From Thermoleophilia bacterium UBA6103 (GTDB lineage Bacteria > Actinomycetota > Thermoleophilia > UBA2241), in the NCBI GenBank assembly GCA_002423545.1, contig DIWP01000042.1:45199-74452 (forward strand): 29,254 nucleotides of DNA. Reading direction: 5' to 3'. The first letter of the stretch is position 1, and each line of letters starts with the position of its first letter. The translations under genes were made by a program, and so were the position numbers. This document shows, piece by piece, positions 13,255 to 22,155 of the stretch. A model generated the notes under the pieces. That model saw nothing but the letters and a program-made list of their open reading frames with translations. It was not told where the DNA came from and searched no databases.

Positions 13255-16200
13255 GTGTACCTCAAGCGCGTCAGGGTGCGCGGGTTCAAGTCGTTCGCCC
13301 GCGTCACCGACCTGGTGCTCGAGTCCGGCGTGGCCGTCGTCATCGGTCCCAACGGCAGCGGCAAGAGCAACCTCGCCGAAGCGGTCATGTGGGCGCTCGG
13401 AGAGCAGAGCCCCAGCAGCCTGCGCGGCGGCTCCATGCAGGACGTGATCTTCGCCGGCAGCGACGGTCGCCGTGCCGGCGGCGGCGCCGAGGTGGAGCTG
13501 GTCTTCGACAACTCAGACGGCACGCTGCCGCTGCCCAGCGACGAGGTCAGCGTCGGCCGCCGTGTCCATCGCGACGGGCAGACCACGTACACGATCAACC
13601 ACTCGCCGTGCCGTCTCGCCGATGTCACCGAGCTCATGAGCGGCGTCGGCCTCGGCCGGGCGGCTCACGCCGTTATAGGGCAGGGACGGGTGGAGTGGTT
13701 CCTGGCCAGCAAGCCGGTCGATCGGCGGGCTCTGATCGAGGAGGCGGCAGGTCTGGGCCGCTACAAGCGCCGGCGCGAGCGGACGCAGCTCAAGCTGCGC
13801 GAGACCGCTCGCAACCTCGAGCGCATCCACGATCTGGAGCGCGAGGTCGGCTCACAGCTCACGCCGCTGCGCCGTCAGGCGTCGGCGGCCGAGCAGCTGC
13901 GGGCCGTCACGACGGAGCTCGCGGAGCTGCGCGGCCGTCTGCTCGCCGGTGAGCTGCAGACGCTCGAGGGACAGCTCGGTGGACTGCGCCGTGAGCACGC
14001 GACGGCCGAGGCCGAACAGGCCGGGATCGACGACGAGCTGGGCACGCTCGAGTCGCGACGCGCGGCGGAAGAGGAGCGCTTCGCCCGCCTGCTGCAGGAG
14101 CGCGAGCGTCGCGCCCAGCGGGTGCTGCGCGGGCGCGTTCTCCTCGGCCGACTGGAGAGCTGCACACGGCTCACCGAGCAGCGTGTGCGTCTGCTCGACG
14201 AGCTGCAGCGCGCCGGCGCGGCCGAGCGGGAGCGGCTGCTGGTCGAGCTCAGTGGCGGGGGGGCGCTGGAGGACGACGCCTGGCCGGCCGAGCGCGAGCG
14301 TTTGCAGGCGGCGGTCGCTGCCGAGGAGGCGCGCCACGGCGCCGCCGCCGCCGAGCTTGCCCTGGGACGCCGGCGACTCGGCGAGGCACGCGCCGACCAG
14401 ACGCGTGCCGCCGCCGAACGGGATGAGACGGTGCTGCGCGCGGCCCGGCTGCGCGAGCGCCATGCGGCGCTCGGCTCACAGACCGATGCGCTGCAGTCGC
14501 GCGTCGCCGAGCTGGAGCGCGAGGTCACCGCGCTGACGGCGGCGCTGGAGACCGCCCGCGTGGCGGCGGCGGCGAACGCGGCGGCCGATGCCGCCGCCGG
14601 CGGCGCCCTGGAACGGGCAGACGCCGAGGACGCCGCCGCCCGCGAGGCGCTGGCCGTTGCCGAAGGACGCGTCCGTGAGCTCGCCGGCGCCGCCGCCGCG
14701 GCGGCCGCCGAGCGCGACCATGTGGCCGCCGCCGCGGCCGGGCTCAGCGAGCTCGACGACGCGGTGGTGAGCACGCTCCGGGCGTTCCCGGGCGCGGCTG
14801 CCGTCGCCTCCTCGCTGGAGTGCGATCGCGGCTACGAGCGTGCCCTCGGCGCCGCTCTGATGCGACTCGAGGCCGGCGTCGAGGTGCCGTCCGGGATCGA
14901 TCCCTGGACGCTCCTCGATGCCCTGCGCGACGCTGGCGCCAGGCTGGTCCGGCTCGTACTGCCGCGCGTCGCAGGGCCGGGCTCCAGCGACATCACCGAT
15001 GCCGGGCCGCGGGGAGAGGCCGGCACCGCTCGCAGCGGGCAGGACGAGCGGATGGCAGGGGCGCTGGGCGAAGGCCTGGCCGCTCACGTGCAGGGGGCCG
15101 GCGAACGGATCGCGGAGCTGCTGCGCGACGTCGTCGTGGTCCAAGACATACGCGCCGTGCCCTCCGACTTCGCGGGTCTTGCCGTGACGCGCGACGGGGC
15201 GTTCTACGCACCGCGCGACGGTCAGCTTGGACTGGCCGGCGCCGCACCGGCGGCGGCGGCGCTGGAGCGGCGGGCGCTGCTGGCCACGCTGAGCGAGCGC
15301 GCCCGGCAGATCGAACAGGAACTGGCACGGGCCCGCGAGGAGCGGGACGAGCGGCGGCGGACGGCAGAGCACACGGCCGGCGCGCGGCACGAGGCGTCGC
15401 GGGCGGCGTTGAGCGCGCGCGAGGCGGTGCAGGCGTCGGAGCGCGAGGCCGGCGCCGTCGAGGAACGGCTGCGGGACATCGAAAGCCGGCTGGCACGGGC
15501 GCTGCGCGAGCGCGAGGCGCACCAGGCGGAAGCCGCCGATCTCGAGGAGGAGCTGGAGAGGCTCGACGTCGCAGCGGCGCAGGGACTGGTGCTCGTGGAG
15601 CGGCTGGCGGCGCCGCTGGCGGCGGCGGAGGAAGCGCTCGCGGGTCTTGAGGAGGCGCACGACGCCGCCCTGGGTGCGCTCGCCAGGGCGCGGGTGGAGC
15701 TCGAGGAACGCTCCGCGGCGGCCGAGCGCGCCGCGCGCGAACGAGCCGAGGCGGAGCGCCGCCTGGCCGCCGGGCGCGCTCGTCTCGAGACGCTCGAACG
15801 TCGCTTGCGCGAGACGCCCACGATCGCTCGTGCTTCGCGAGAGCTGCTGGAGCGCTTCGCCGCCCTGACCGAGCTGGCAGAGAAACTGACCGGGCACCTT
15901 TCGGCGCCGGCCGGCGACGACGAGGCCGTCGATCGCCGCACGCTGCGTGACCTGGCGGACCGTGAGGCCGAGCTGCGCCGCCGCCGCGAGGACGTGAGCG
16001 AACGGCGCGCCGGGCTGCGCGTCGACGCGGCGCGCCTGGAGGAGCGGCAGAGCGAGGTGCGTACGGCCTTCGAAGCCGTCGCCGAAGAGCTGGAGCGGGC
16101 CCGCTTCGAGCCGCCGGCCGACCCCGAAGAGGCGGCCGCTCTGGCCCAGGCCATCGAGCGCGCCGAGCGCCGCCGGGAGCGGATCGGACCTGTCAACCCG

Positions 16201-16995
16201 CTCGCCGAGGCCGAGTGCACCGAGCTGGGCGAACGGGCGGCGTTCCTGCGCGAGCAGCGCCGCGACCTCGAGCGTTCTCTCCAGGAGCTCGACGGGCTGA
16301 TCGCCGAGCTCACGCAGCGCATCGACGCGGATTTCGCCACCATGTTCGACGACATCCGGGGTCACTTCTCGGACATGGCAGGCACGCTGTTCCCGGGCGG
16401 CCGCGGCACGATGTTCCTGGTCGACGAGCAGGACGGCGAGCCGGCCGGCGTGGGCGTGGAGATCAAGCCCGGTCGCAAGCTCGGCAAGCGGTTGCAGATG
16501 CTCTCGGGCGGCGAACGTGCGCTGGCGGCGATCGCCTTCCTGATGGCGCTGGTGCTGGCCAATCCGGCGCCGTTCTACGTGCTCGACGAGATCGAGGCGG
16601 CGCTCGACGACGTCAACATCGGCCGGCTGGTGGCGCTGCTGCGCGAGTACCGCCACCGCACGCAGTTCATCATCATCACGCACCAGAAGCGCACCATGGA
16701 GGCGGCCGACATACTCTATGGCGTGACCATGGGCCCCGACGGCGTCTCGCACGTGGTGAGCGCCCGCATGGCCGAGGAGGAGATAGACCGGCAGGCCGCC
16801 GAGCGGCCGGCCGACCGGGGTGATGGTGGGCAGACGCCCGGAGACGAGGCCGACCGGCCGGCCGAGGCCGCGCCGGGCCGACCCGGTCCTGAGGCGGCCG
16901 CTGGGGGGGAGTCGGCCGACGACGAGGGTGCCGAGGCGCCGGCACGACGCGACGAGACCGGTCTGTCTGCGGCCGACGAGGGCGCCGAAGCGTAG
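13255..16995 (+). CDS. smc: Chromosome segregation protein SMC
   Basis: ATPase that extrudes DNA loops and with ScpA/ScpB organises and segregates the chromosome. 1246 residues. Walker A GPNGSGKSN at 31-39; long coiled coil rich in Arg, Glu and Ala; hinge about 500-680 (FPGAAAVASSLECDRGYERA onward); second coil; C-terminal head with signature LSGGERALAAIAFL (about 1083) and Walker B FYVLDEIEAALDD (Asp1111, Glu1112). I chose GTG 13255, with GAGAGG six bases upstream, since MYLKRVRVRGFKSF is the conserved start. The hinge holds an unusual Gly/Ser/Asp-rich stretch (GPGSSDITDAGPRGEAG). The conserved head ends near residue 1176; the last 70 residues are a low-complexity acidic tail whose DNA repeats continue beyond the stop. 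Neither scpA nor scpB is in the window. Confidence 0.97.
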   Translation: MYLKRVRVRGFKSFARVTDLVLESGVAVVIGPNGSGKSNLAEAVMWALGEQSPSSLRGGSMQDVIFAGSDGRRAGGGAEVELVFDNSDGTLPLPSDEVSVGRRVHRDGQTTYTINHSPCRLADVTELMSGVGLGRAAHAVIGQGRVEWFLASKPVDRRALIEEAAGLGRYKRRRERTQLKLRETARNLERIHDLEREVGSQLTPLRRQASAAEQLRAVTTELAELRGRLLAGELQTLEGQLGGLRREHATAEAEQAGIDDELGTLESRRAAEEERFARLLQERERRAQRVLRGRVLLGRLESCTRLTEQRVRLLDELQRAGAAERERLLVELSGGGALEDDAWPAERERLQAAVAAEEARHGAAAAELALGRRRLGEARADQTRAAAERDETVLRAARLRERHAALGSQTDALQSRVAELEREVTALTAALETARVAAAANAAADAAAGGALERADAEDAAAREALAVAEGRVRELAGAAAAAAAERDHVAAAAAGLSELDDAVVSTLRAFPGAAAVASSLECDRGYERALGAALMRLEAGVEVPSGIDPWTLLDALRDAGARLVRLVLPRVAGPGSSDITDAGPRGEAGTARSGQDERMAGALGEGLAAHVQGAGERIAELLRDVVVVQDIRAVPSDFAGLAVTRDGAFYAPRDGQLGLAGAAPAAAALERRALLATLSERARQIEQELARAREERDERRRTAEHTAGARHEASRAALSAREAVQASEREAGAVEERLRDIESRLARALREREAHQAEAADLEEELERLDVAAAQGLVLVERLAAPLAAAEEALAGLEEAHDAALGALARARVELEERSAAAERAARERAEAERRLAAGRARLETLERRLRETPTIARASRELLERFAALTELAEKLTGHLSAPAGDDEAVDRRTLRDLADREAELRRRREDVSERRAGLRVDAARLEERQSEVRTAFEAVAEELERARFEPPADPEEAAALAQAIERAERRRERIGPVNPLAEAECTELGERAAFLREQRRDLERSLQELDGLIAELTQRIDADFATMFDDIRGHFSDMAGTLFPGGRGTMFLVDEQDGEPAGVGVEIKPGRKLGKRLQMLSGGERALAAIAFLMALVLANPAPFYVLDEIEAALDDVNIGRLVALLREYRHRTQFIIITHQKRTMEAADILYGVTMGPDGVSHVVSARMAEEEIDRQAAERPADRGDGGQTPGDEADRPAEAAPGRPGPEAAAGGESADDEGAEAPARRDETGLSAADEGAEA

Positions 16996-17118
16996 GCGGG
17001 ACGAGCCGAGATGAGGCCCGGCAGGCCGCCGGCCGGCGAGGGCGCCGACGCGACGAGACCGGTCTGCATCCGGCCGAGAAGAGTGCCGAGGCGCAGAAGC
17101 CGGGAGACGAGACCGGTC
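16949..17118 (+). repeat. Degenerate repeats spanning the smc 3' end and the smc-ftsY gap
   Basis: GCGACGAGACCGGTCTG occurs identically at 16949-16965 (inside smc) and 17050-17066 (after the stop), and in shortened form at 17105-17118. A second module, GAGGGYGCCGARGCG-like, alternates with it. In smc the repeat encodes RRDETGL; the post-stop copy encodes the same residues in frame 3 instead of frame 1, followed by a second DETG. The 163-base gap thus looks like decayed or duplicated tail sequence. I see no clear promoter in it. Confidence 0.7.
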
Positions 17119-17158
17119 GGCCGCCGGCCGGGACAGACACGGGAGTGAACGACGAACG

Positions 17159-18157
17159 ATGGAGTGGTACGAGGTCTTCAGAGGGATCGAGGGTGAGGTC
17201 CCGGCCGCGGTGGTCGAGGAGGAGAAGGCGGAACGGGCCGGCCTGCTCGGCCGCCTGCGGCGCAACCTCGGCAAGGCCAGCGGGGCGCTGCGCGGCGCCC
17301 TCACGACCATCGTCCTGGGCGCCGCCGGAGAAGATGTCTGGGAGCAGGTCGAGGAGGCGCTGATCGCCGCCGATGTCGGCGTCGACGCGACCCTCGAGAT
17401 CGTCGACCGGCTCGAGGTGCGCGCCGCCTCTCGCGGCCTGCGCACCCAGGAGGACCTGATCGCCGAGCTGGCCACGGCGGTGGCCGACGAGCTGCGCGTC
17501 GACGACCCCGACGCGCGGCGCATCGACGTCACGGCGCACCCCGCCATCATCCTGGTCGTCGGCGTCAACGGCACCGGCAAGACCACCACCATCGGCAAGC
17601 TCGCCTGGCGTCTCACGCAGATGGGCCGCCGGCCGCTCATGGTGGCCGCCGACACGTTCCGGGCGGCGGCCGCCGAACAGCTGACCGAGTGGGCCGGCCG
17701 GGTCGGCTGCGACATCGTCCGGCAGGCCAGCGGCGGCGACCCGGCAGCGGTCGTCTACGACGGTCTCGCCGCCGCCGCCTCGCGCGGCGCCGATGTGGTC
17801 ATCATCGATACCGCCGGTCGTCTGCACACGCAGGTCAACCTCATGAAGGAGCTGGAGAAGGTGCGCCGCGTCATCGAGCGCCAGGTGCCCGGCGCTCCGC
17901 ACGAGACGTTGCTGGTGCTCGATGCCACCACCGGGCAGAACGGCCTGCGCCAGGCGCATGAGTTCCAGCGCGCCGTGCAGGTCAGCGGCGTGGTGCTCAC
18001 CAAGCTCGACGGGACCGCCAAGGGAGGCATCGTGGTCGCCATCCACAAAGACCTCGGTATCCCGGTCAAGCTCATCGGCGTCGGCGAGCAGCTCGACGAC
18101 CTGCGGCCGTTCGACCCCGACGAGTTCACCCGCGCCCTGTTCGCCGTCGACGGCTGA
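17159..18157 (+). CDS. ftsY: Signal recognition particle receptor FtsY
   Basis: GTPase that docks SRP-ribosome complexes at the membrane. 332 residues with the N domain (about 25-110) and the SRP-type G domain: GVNGTGKTTT (135-144), ADTFRAAAAEQL (165-176), IDTAGRLHT (216-224) and TKLDGTAKGG (281-290). The long acidic A domain of some FtsY proteins is missing; the short N-terminus MEWYEVFRGIEGE is probably the lipid-binding helix. No Shine-Dalgarno at ideal distance (GGGAG is about 13 bases off). Its partner Ffh is encoded next, after a 135-base GC-rich gap. Confidence 0.96.
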   Translation: MEWYEVFRGIEGEVPAAVVEEEKAERAGLLGRLRRNLGKASGALRGALTTIVLGAAGEDVWEQVEEALIAADVGVDATLEIVDRLEVRAASRGLRTQEDLIAELATAVADELRVDDPDARRIDVTAHPAIILVVGVNGTGKTTTIGKLAWRLTQMGRRPLMVAADTFRAAAAEQLTEWAGRVGCDIVRQASGGDPAAVVYDGLAAAASRGADVVIIDTAGRLHTQVNLMKELEKVRRVIERQVPGAPHETLLVLDATTGQNGLRQAHEFQRAVQVSGVVLTKLDGTAKGGIVVAIHKDLGIPVKLIGVGEQLDDLRPFDPDEFTRALFAVDG

Positions 18158-18277
18158 GGACGGATCGTGTCGTCGGCGCGCCCGTCCTGTCTCTCCGGCG
18201 GCCCACGACCGGTGCTCGCTTTGACGCCGGCCCGGCCGCGAGACGCCGGCCGCCCGGCCGCGGACCGGCGCGAGCGC

Positions 18278-18292
18278 TGATAGCATAAGAGC

Positions 18293-18293
<1 letters not shown>
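18278..18293 (+). promoter_or_regulatory. Extended -10 promoter giving a probable leaderless ffh mRNA
   Basis: TGATAGCAT (TG at 18278-18279, TAGCAT at 18281-18286) fits extended -10 plus TANNNT. Transcription would start 7 bases on, at 18293, which is the A of the ffh ATG. No Shine-Dalgarno sequence precedes that ATG. A TTGACG at 18221 is too distant to be its -35. Confidence 0.6.
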
Positions 18294-19621
<1,328 letters not shown>

Positions 19622-19631
19622 ACTCACCAGA

Positions 19632-19658
19632 CGCGTCGCGTGGCGACGCGCTTCCTTT
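19632..19658 (+). terminator. Terminator-like hairpin after ffh
   Basis: Perfect 8-bp stem CGCGTCGC (19632-19639) and GCGACGCG (19643-19650) with a GTG loop, followed by CTTCCTTT. It lies 11 bases past the ffh stop. A smaller hairpin GCCGC-TGAG-GCGGC follows at 19680-19693 in the rpsP leader. Confidence 0.6.
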
Positions 19659-19717
19659 GTGTCGATGAACGAGGATCGTGCCGCTGAGGCGGCTGTTGGA
19701 GGAAGTGAAGGGACACT

Positions 19718-19963
19718 GTGGCCGTACGCATCAGACTCAGCAGGGTGGGCAGCGCCAAGAACCCCATCTACCGTGTCGTCGTGACCGACTCCCGCAGCCC
19801 GCGGGACGGTCGCTTCATCGAGATCATCGGCCGGTATGAGCCTCGCCAGGAGCCGTCGCTCATCGAGATCGACCAGGAGAAGGCGGCCGCCTGGATGAGC
19901 AAGGGCGCACAGCCGTCCCGCACCGTCAAGAAACTGCTCGACAAGCAGAGCATCACCCGCTGA
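19718..19963 (+). CDS. rpsP: 30S ribosomal protein S16
   Basis: Small subunit assembly protein. 81 residues; MAVRIRLSRVGSAKNPIYRV and DGRFIEIIGRYEP are diagnostic. GTG start preceded by GGAGG (19698-19702) and the nearer GAAGGGA (19707-19713). First of a short cluster with khpA, rimM and trmD, the usual order. The window shows no strong promoter immediately upstream, so transcription may start in the ffh-rpsP gap or read through the hairpin there. Confidence 0.97.
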   Translation: MAVRIRLSRVGSAKNPIYRVVVTDSRSPRDGRFIEIIGRYEPRQEPSLIEIDQEKAAAWMSKGAQPSRTVKKLLDKQSITR

Positions 19964-20001
19964 CGCGGGATCCGGACAGCGTGGTGGAGGGGGTTGGGGT
20001 G

Positions 20002-20235
20002 ATGCTGAAAGACCTGCTCGAGTATCTCGCGAAGGCACTCGTCGACGACCCCGAGTCCGTGCACGTCGAGGCGGTCGAGACCGAGACGACCGTCGTCCTG
20101 GAGCTCAGCGTGGCCAAAGACGACGTCGGTAAGGTGATCGGCAAGCAGGGCCGCATCGCGCGAGCTCTGCGCACCATAGTCAAGGCCAGCGCCGTCCGCG
20201 ACGGCAAGCGCGCCATAGTCGAGATCGTCGATTGA
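20002..20235 (+). CDS. khpA: KH-domain RNA-binding protein KhpA
   Basis: Small RNA-binding protein that in other bacteria pairs with KhpB/Jag and affects cell division and ribosome-related RNA. 77 residues from ATG 20002, chosen because GGAGGGGG (19986-19993) lies eight bases upstream and the conserved protein starts MLKDLLEYLAKALV; a GTG at 19981 would add seven residues. The KH motif is VGKVIGKQGRIARALRTIVKA, with the GxxG loop intact. It sits 38 bases after rpsP and 22 before rimM, a widely conserved position. Confidence 0.93.
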   Translation: MLKDLLEYLAKALVDDPESVHVEAVETETTVVLELSVAKDDVGKVIGKQGRIARALRTIVKASAVRDGKRAIVEIVD

Positions 20236-20257
20236 CCGCGGCGGGCGGTGTGAGCCC

Positions 20258-20791
20258 GTGACGCAGCCGGCAGAGGACGATCGTCAGCCTCAGGAAGGCC
20301 GTGGTCTGTGGCCTTGCGGCATCCTGGGTGCCCCGCACGGCCTCGACGGCCGTCTCCATCTCCGCTTGTCGCCCGACGGCTCTATCTACTTCGCCGCCGG
20401 GACGCGCTTCTACGTCAGCGCCCGTGGCGACCAGCCGCTGCAGGAGGTGGAGCTGGAGCGCGCCGGCGGCTCGGACAGGCGGCCGCTGGTACGCGTCGGC
20501 AGCGCCCGCACCCGCGAGGCCGCGGCGCTGTGGACCGGCGGCCTGCTGCTGGCCGCCGGCGGCGAGCTCGATGAATGGCCGCAGCACGTCTGCGGCGATC
20601 TCATCGGTCTGCGTGCCCTCAGCGGCGGCGCGGACATCGGCACCGTCACCGATGTGCTGCAGGGCGTGGCGCAGGACATCCTGCTGATCACCGCCGTCGA
20701 CGGTGCCGAGATCATGGTGCCGCTGGTCGACGAGCTGGTCACGGTCGACCTCGAGGCCGGCGCGGTGTCCATCAGGGAAGGCCTGCTGTGA
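20258..20791 (+). CDS. rimM: 16S rRNA processing factor RimM
   Basis: Assembly factor for the head of the 30S subunit that binds S19. 177 residues with the N-terminal RimM domain (CGILGAPHGLDGRLHLR, then TRFYVSARG) and the C-terminal PRC-barrel-like domain (LIGLRALSGGADIGTVTDVL, EIMVPLVDELVTVDLEAGAV). Sequence is divergent: the usual G-x-HG-x-x-G-E-L-R-V motif reads GAPHGLDGRLHLR. The identification rests on these motifs and on the rpsP-khpA-rimM-trmD order. GTG start without a strong Shine-Dalgarno. The stop is seven bases before trmD. Confidence 0.9.
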   Translation: MTQPAEDDRQPQEGRGLWPCGILGAPHGLDGRLHLRLSPDGSIYFAAGTRFYVSARGDQPLQEVELERAGGSDRRPLVRVGSARTREAAALWTGGLLLAAGGELDEWPQHVCGDLIGLRALSGGADIGTVTDVLQGVAQDILLITAVDGAEIMVPLVDELVTVDLEAGAVSIREGLL

Positions 20792-20798
20792 GGCGGGC

Positions 20799-21503
20799 AT
20801 GACCCGCATCGACGTCTTCACGCTCTTCCCGCAGGCCTTCGACTGGTTCGCCGGCCAGGTCCACCTGCGGCGGGCCGCCGATCTCGGCCTCGAGCTGCGC
20901 TTCTGGGACTACCGCCGCTACACGATGCTCAGCGGCGGCCAGGTCGACGACGCCCCGTACGGCGGCGGCGCCGGCATGGTGCTGCGCATCGATGTGGTCT
21001 GCGCCGCCCTCGAGGGTGCCTTGGGCGGCGACTGCGCGCGTCTGCGCGACCATCGCCGGGTCGTCGAGCTCACGCCACGCGGCCGGCAGCTCGACGACGC
21101 CCTGGCCGGCGAGCTGGCGGCCGACGATCTGGTGCTGCTCTGCGGCCGCTACGAGGGCATCGACGAGCGCGTGGCGCGCCTCGCCACCGACCGTGTCTCC
21201 ATTGGTCCCTATGTGCTCAGCGGCGGCGAGATCGCCGCCATGGCGCTGCTCGACGCCGTGGTCCGCAAGATCGAGGGGGCGGTCAGCAACCCGGAGAGCG
21301 TGGTCAGTGAGTCGTTCGCACCCGATCTGGGCGGCGCCGGTGAGTACCCGCAGTACACGCGGCCGGCCGAGTACCGTGGCTGGGGCGTGCCCGATGTGCT
21401 GCTGTCCGGCGACCACGGACGGATCGCCGACTGGCGCTCCCGGCACACCGGTCCGGCAGCCGCGGAGGGCGATCCCGCACGCCGGCCACGCGACTCGGCG
21501 TAG
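20799..21503 (+). CDS. trmD: tRNA (guanine37-N1)-methyltransferase
   Basis: SPOUT-fold methyltransferase making m1G37 next to the anticodon, preventing +1 frameshifts. 234 residues: MTRIDVFTLFPQAFDWF, DDAPYGGGAGMVL, LLCGRYEGIDERV, the knot segment SIGPYVLSGGEIAAMALLDAVVR, and EYPQYTRPAEYRG-VPDVLLSGDH. In the textbook knot motif SIGDYVL the fourth residue is Asp; here it is Pro. ATG 20799 starts the conserved protein and follows GTGAGGCGGG closely; the frame is open further upstream inside rimM but not conserved there. Confidence 0.96.
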   Translation: MTRIDVFTLFPQAFDWFAGQVHLRRAADLGLELRFWDYRRYTMLSGGQVDDAPYGGGAGMVLRIDVVCAALEGALGGDCARLRDHRRVVELTPRGRQLDDALAGELAADDLVLLCGRYEGIDERVARLATDRVSIGPYVLSGGEIAAMALLDAVVRKIEGAVSNPESVVSESFAPDLGGAGEYPQYTRPAEYRGWGVPDVLLSGDHGRIADWRSRHTGPAAAEGDPARRPRDSA

Positions 21504-21520
21504 CAGCGCTGCGCCGCACG

Positions 21521-21539
21521 GCGGCAGAGGTGCCGCTTT
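21521..21539 (+). terminator. Weak terminator-like hairpin after trmD
   Basis: GCGGCA (21521-21526) pairs with TGCCGC (21531-21536) around GAGG, followed directly by TTTG. The stem is only six pairs and its T-run overlaps the candidate rplS -35 box, so it could instead be part of that promoter region. Confidence 0.4.
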
Positions 21540-21566
21540 GCGCGGCGCTGGGCGCTGTGGTAGCCT
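21538..21566 (+). promoter_or_regulatory. Probable rplS promoter
   Basis: -35 TTGCGC (21538-21543), a 17-base spacer, and -10 TAGCCT (21561-21566) with extended TG (TGGTAGCCT). Initiation near 21573 gives a leader of about 26 bases containing AAAGGA (21587-21592). Confidence 0.65.
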
Positions 21567-21598
21567 ACCCGGCGCGTTTCGTCCCGAAAGGAACCCCA

Positions 21599-21952
21599 TT
21601 GGATATCATCGAGAAGATCGAGCGCGACGAGCGAGCCAAGCGCGGCGCCGAGATCCCTGAGTTCAAGGCCGGCGACACCCTCAAGGTCCATTTCAAGGTC
21701 GTCGAGGGTACCCGGCAGCGCACCCAGGTCTATCAAGGCATCTGCATCAAGCGCCAGGGCGCCGGTCTGCGTGAGACCTTCACCGTCCGCAAGCAGTCGT
21801 TCGGCGTCGGCGTCGAGCGCACGTTCCCGCTGTTCTCACCGAAGATCGAGAAGATCGACGTGCTGGCCATCGGCGACGTGCGGCGCGCCAAGCTGTACTA
21901 TCTGCGCCAGAAGGTCGGCAAGCAGGCGCGCGTCCGCGAGAAGCAGCGCTGA
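21599..21952 (+). CDS. rplS: 50S ribosomal protein L19
   Basis: Large subunit protein at the 30S-50S interface. 117 residues from a TTG start; the usual opening DIIEKIERDERAKR follows at once, and the middle FKAGDTLKVHFKVVEGTRQR and VYQGICIKRQGAGLRETFTVRK are diagnostic. TTG 21599 is favoured because AAAGGA is about seven bases upstream and no ATG or GTG fits; an in-frame ATG at 21530 lies upstream of the promoter's own -10 and would add unconserved residues. TTG is unusual among the GTG/ATG starts of this window. Confidence 0.95.
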   Translation: MDIIEKIERDERAKRGAEIPEFKAGDTLKVHFKVVEGTRQRTQVYQGICIKRQGAGLRETFTVRKQSFGVGVERTFPLFSPKIEKIDVLAIGDVRRAKLYYLRQKVGKQARVREKQR

Positions 21953-22003
21953 CGCCCCTGGCACCGGCTTCGGCCGGCGCCGCGCAGAGGACCACAGCCC
22001 ACA

Positions 22004-22037
22004 ACGCCCCGGACGCGCCGTCCGGGGCGTCGTCCTT
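22004..22037 (+). terminator. Strong terminator after rplS
   Basis: Perfect 11-bp stem, ACGCCCCGGAC (22004-22014) with GTCCGGGGCGT (22020-22030), loop GCGCC, followed by CGTCCTT. It lies about 50 bases past the rplS stop. Confidence 0.8.
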
Positions 22038-22049
22038 AGAGGGAGACGG

Positions 22050-22075
22050 TGCGATCGCCGGGAGCGGCGATCGCA
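22050..22075 (+). other. Second strong hairpin in the rplS-lepB gap
   Basis: Perfect 11-bp stem TGCGATCGCCG (22050-22060) with CGGCGATCGCA (22065-22075), loop GGAG. Each arm contains the palindromic octamer GCGATCGC. No T-run follows, so it does not look like a plain terminator. It begins 20 bases after the rplS terminator stem and 80 bases before the lepB start. Confidence 0.55.
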
Positions 22076-22155
22076 GGCCGGTCGCGGGATGCCGCAGCGC
22101 GCGAGCGCCCTGACCGGCGCCGGAAACGTCCGTCCGCACGACGAGTGGAGAGCAG

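Noticed and set aside
14476..17715. Very long open frame (over 1000 codons) on the minus strand opposite smc
   Set aside because: It mirrors the codon positions of smc, has no recognisable domain and is explained by extreme GC third-position bias, which removes stops from the opposite strand. The same applies to long antisense frames opposite pyrG/peptidase, deoA, ffh and dprA.
18158..18292. SRP RNA (4.5S/scRNA) gene in the ftsY-ffh gap
   Set aside because: The gap has GC-rich repeats and small hairpins, but I cannot find the conserved SRP RNA apical loop (GGUC...GGAAGC type) in it.
22051..22058. GCGATCGC as the cyanobacterial HIP1 repeat
   Set aside because: Sequence matches HIP1, but the gene content and order are not cyanobacterial and I noticed the octamer only in this hairpin.
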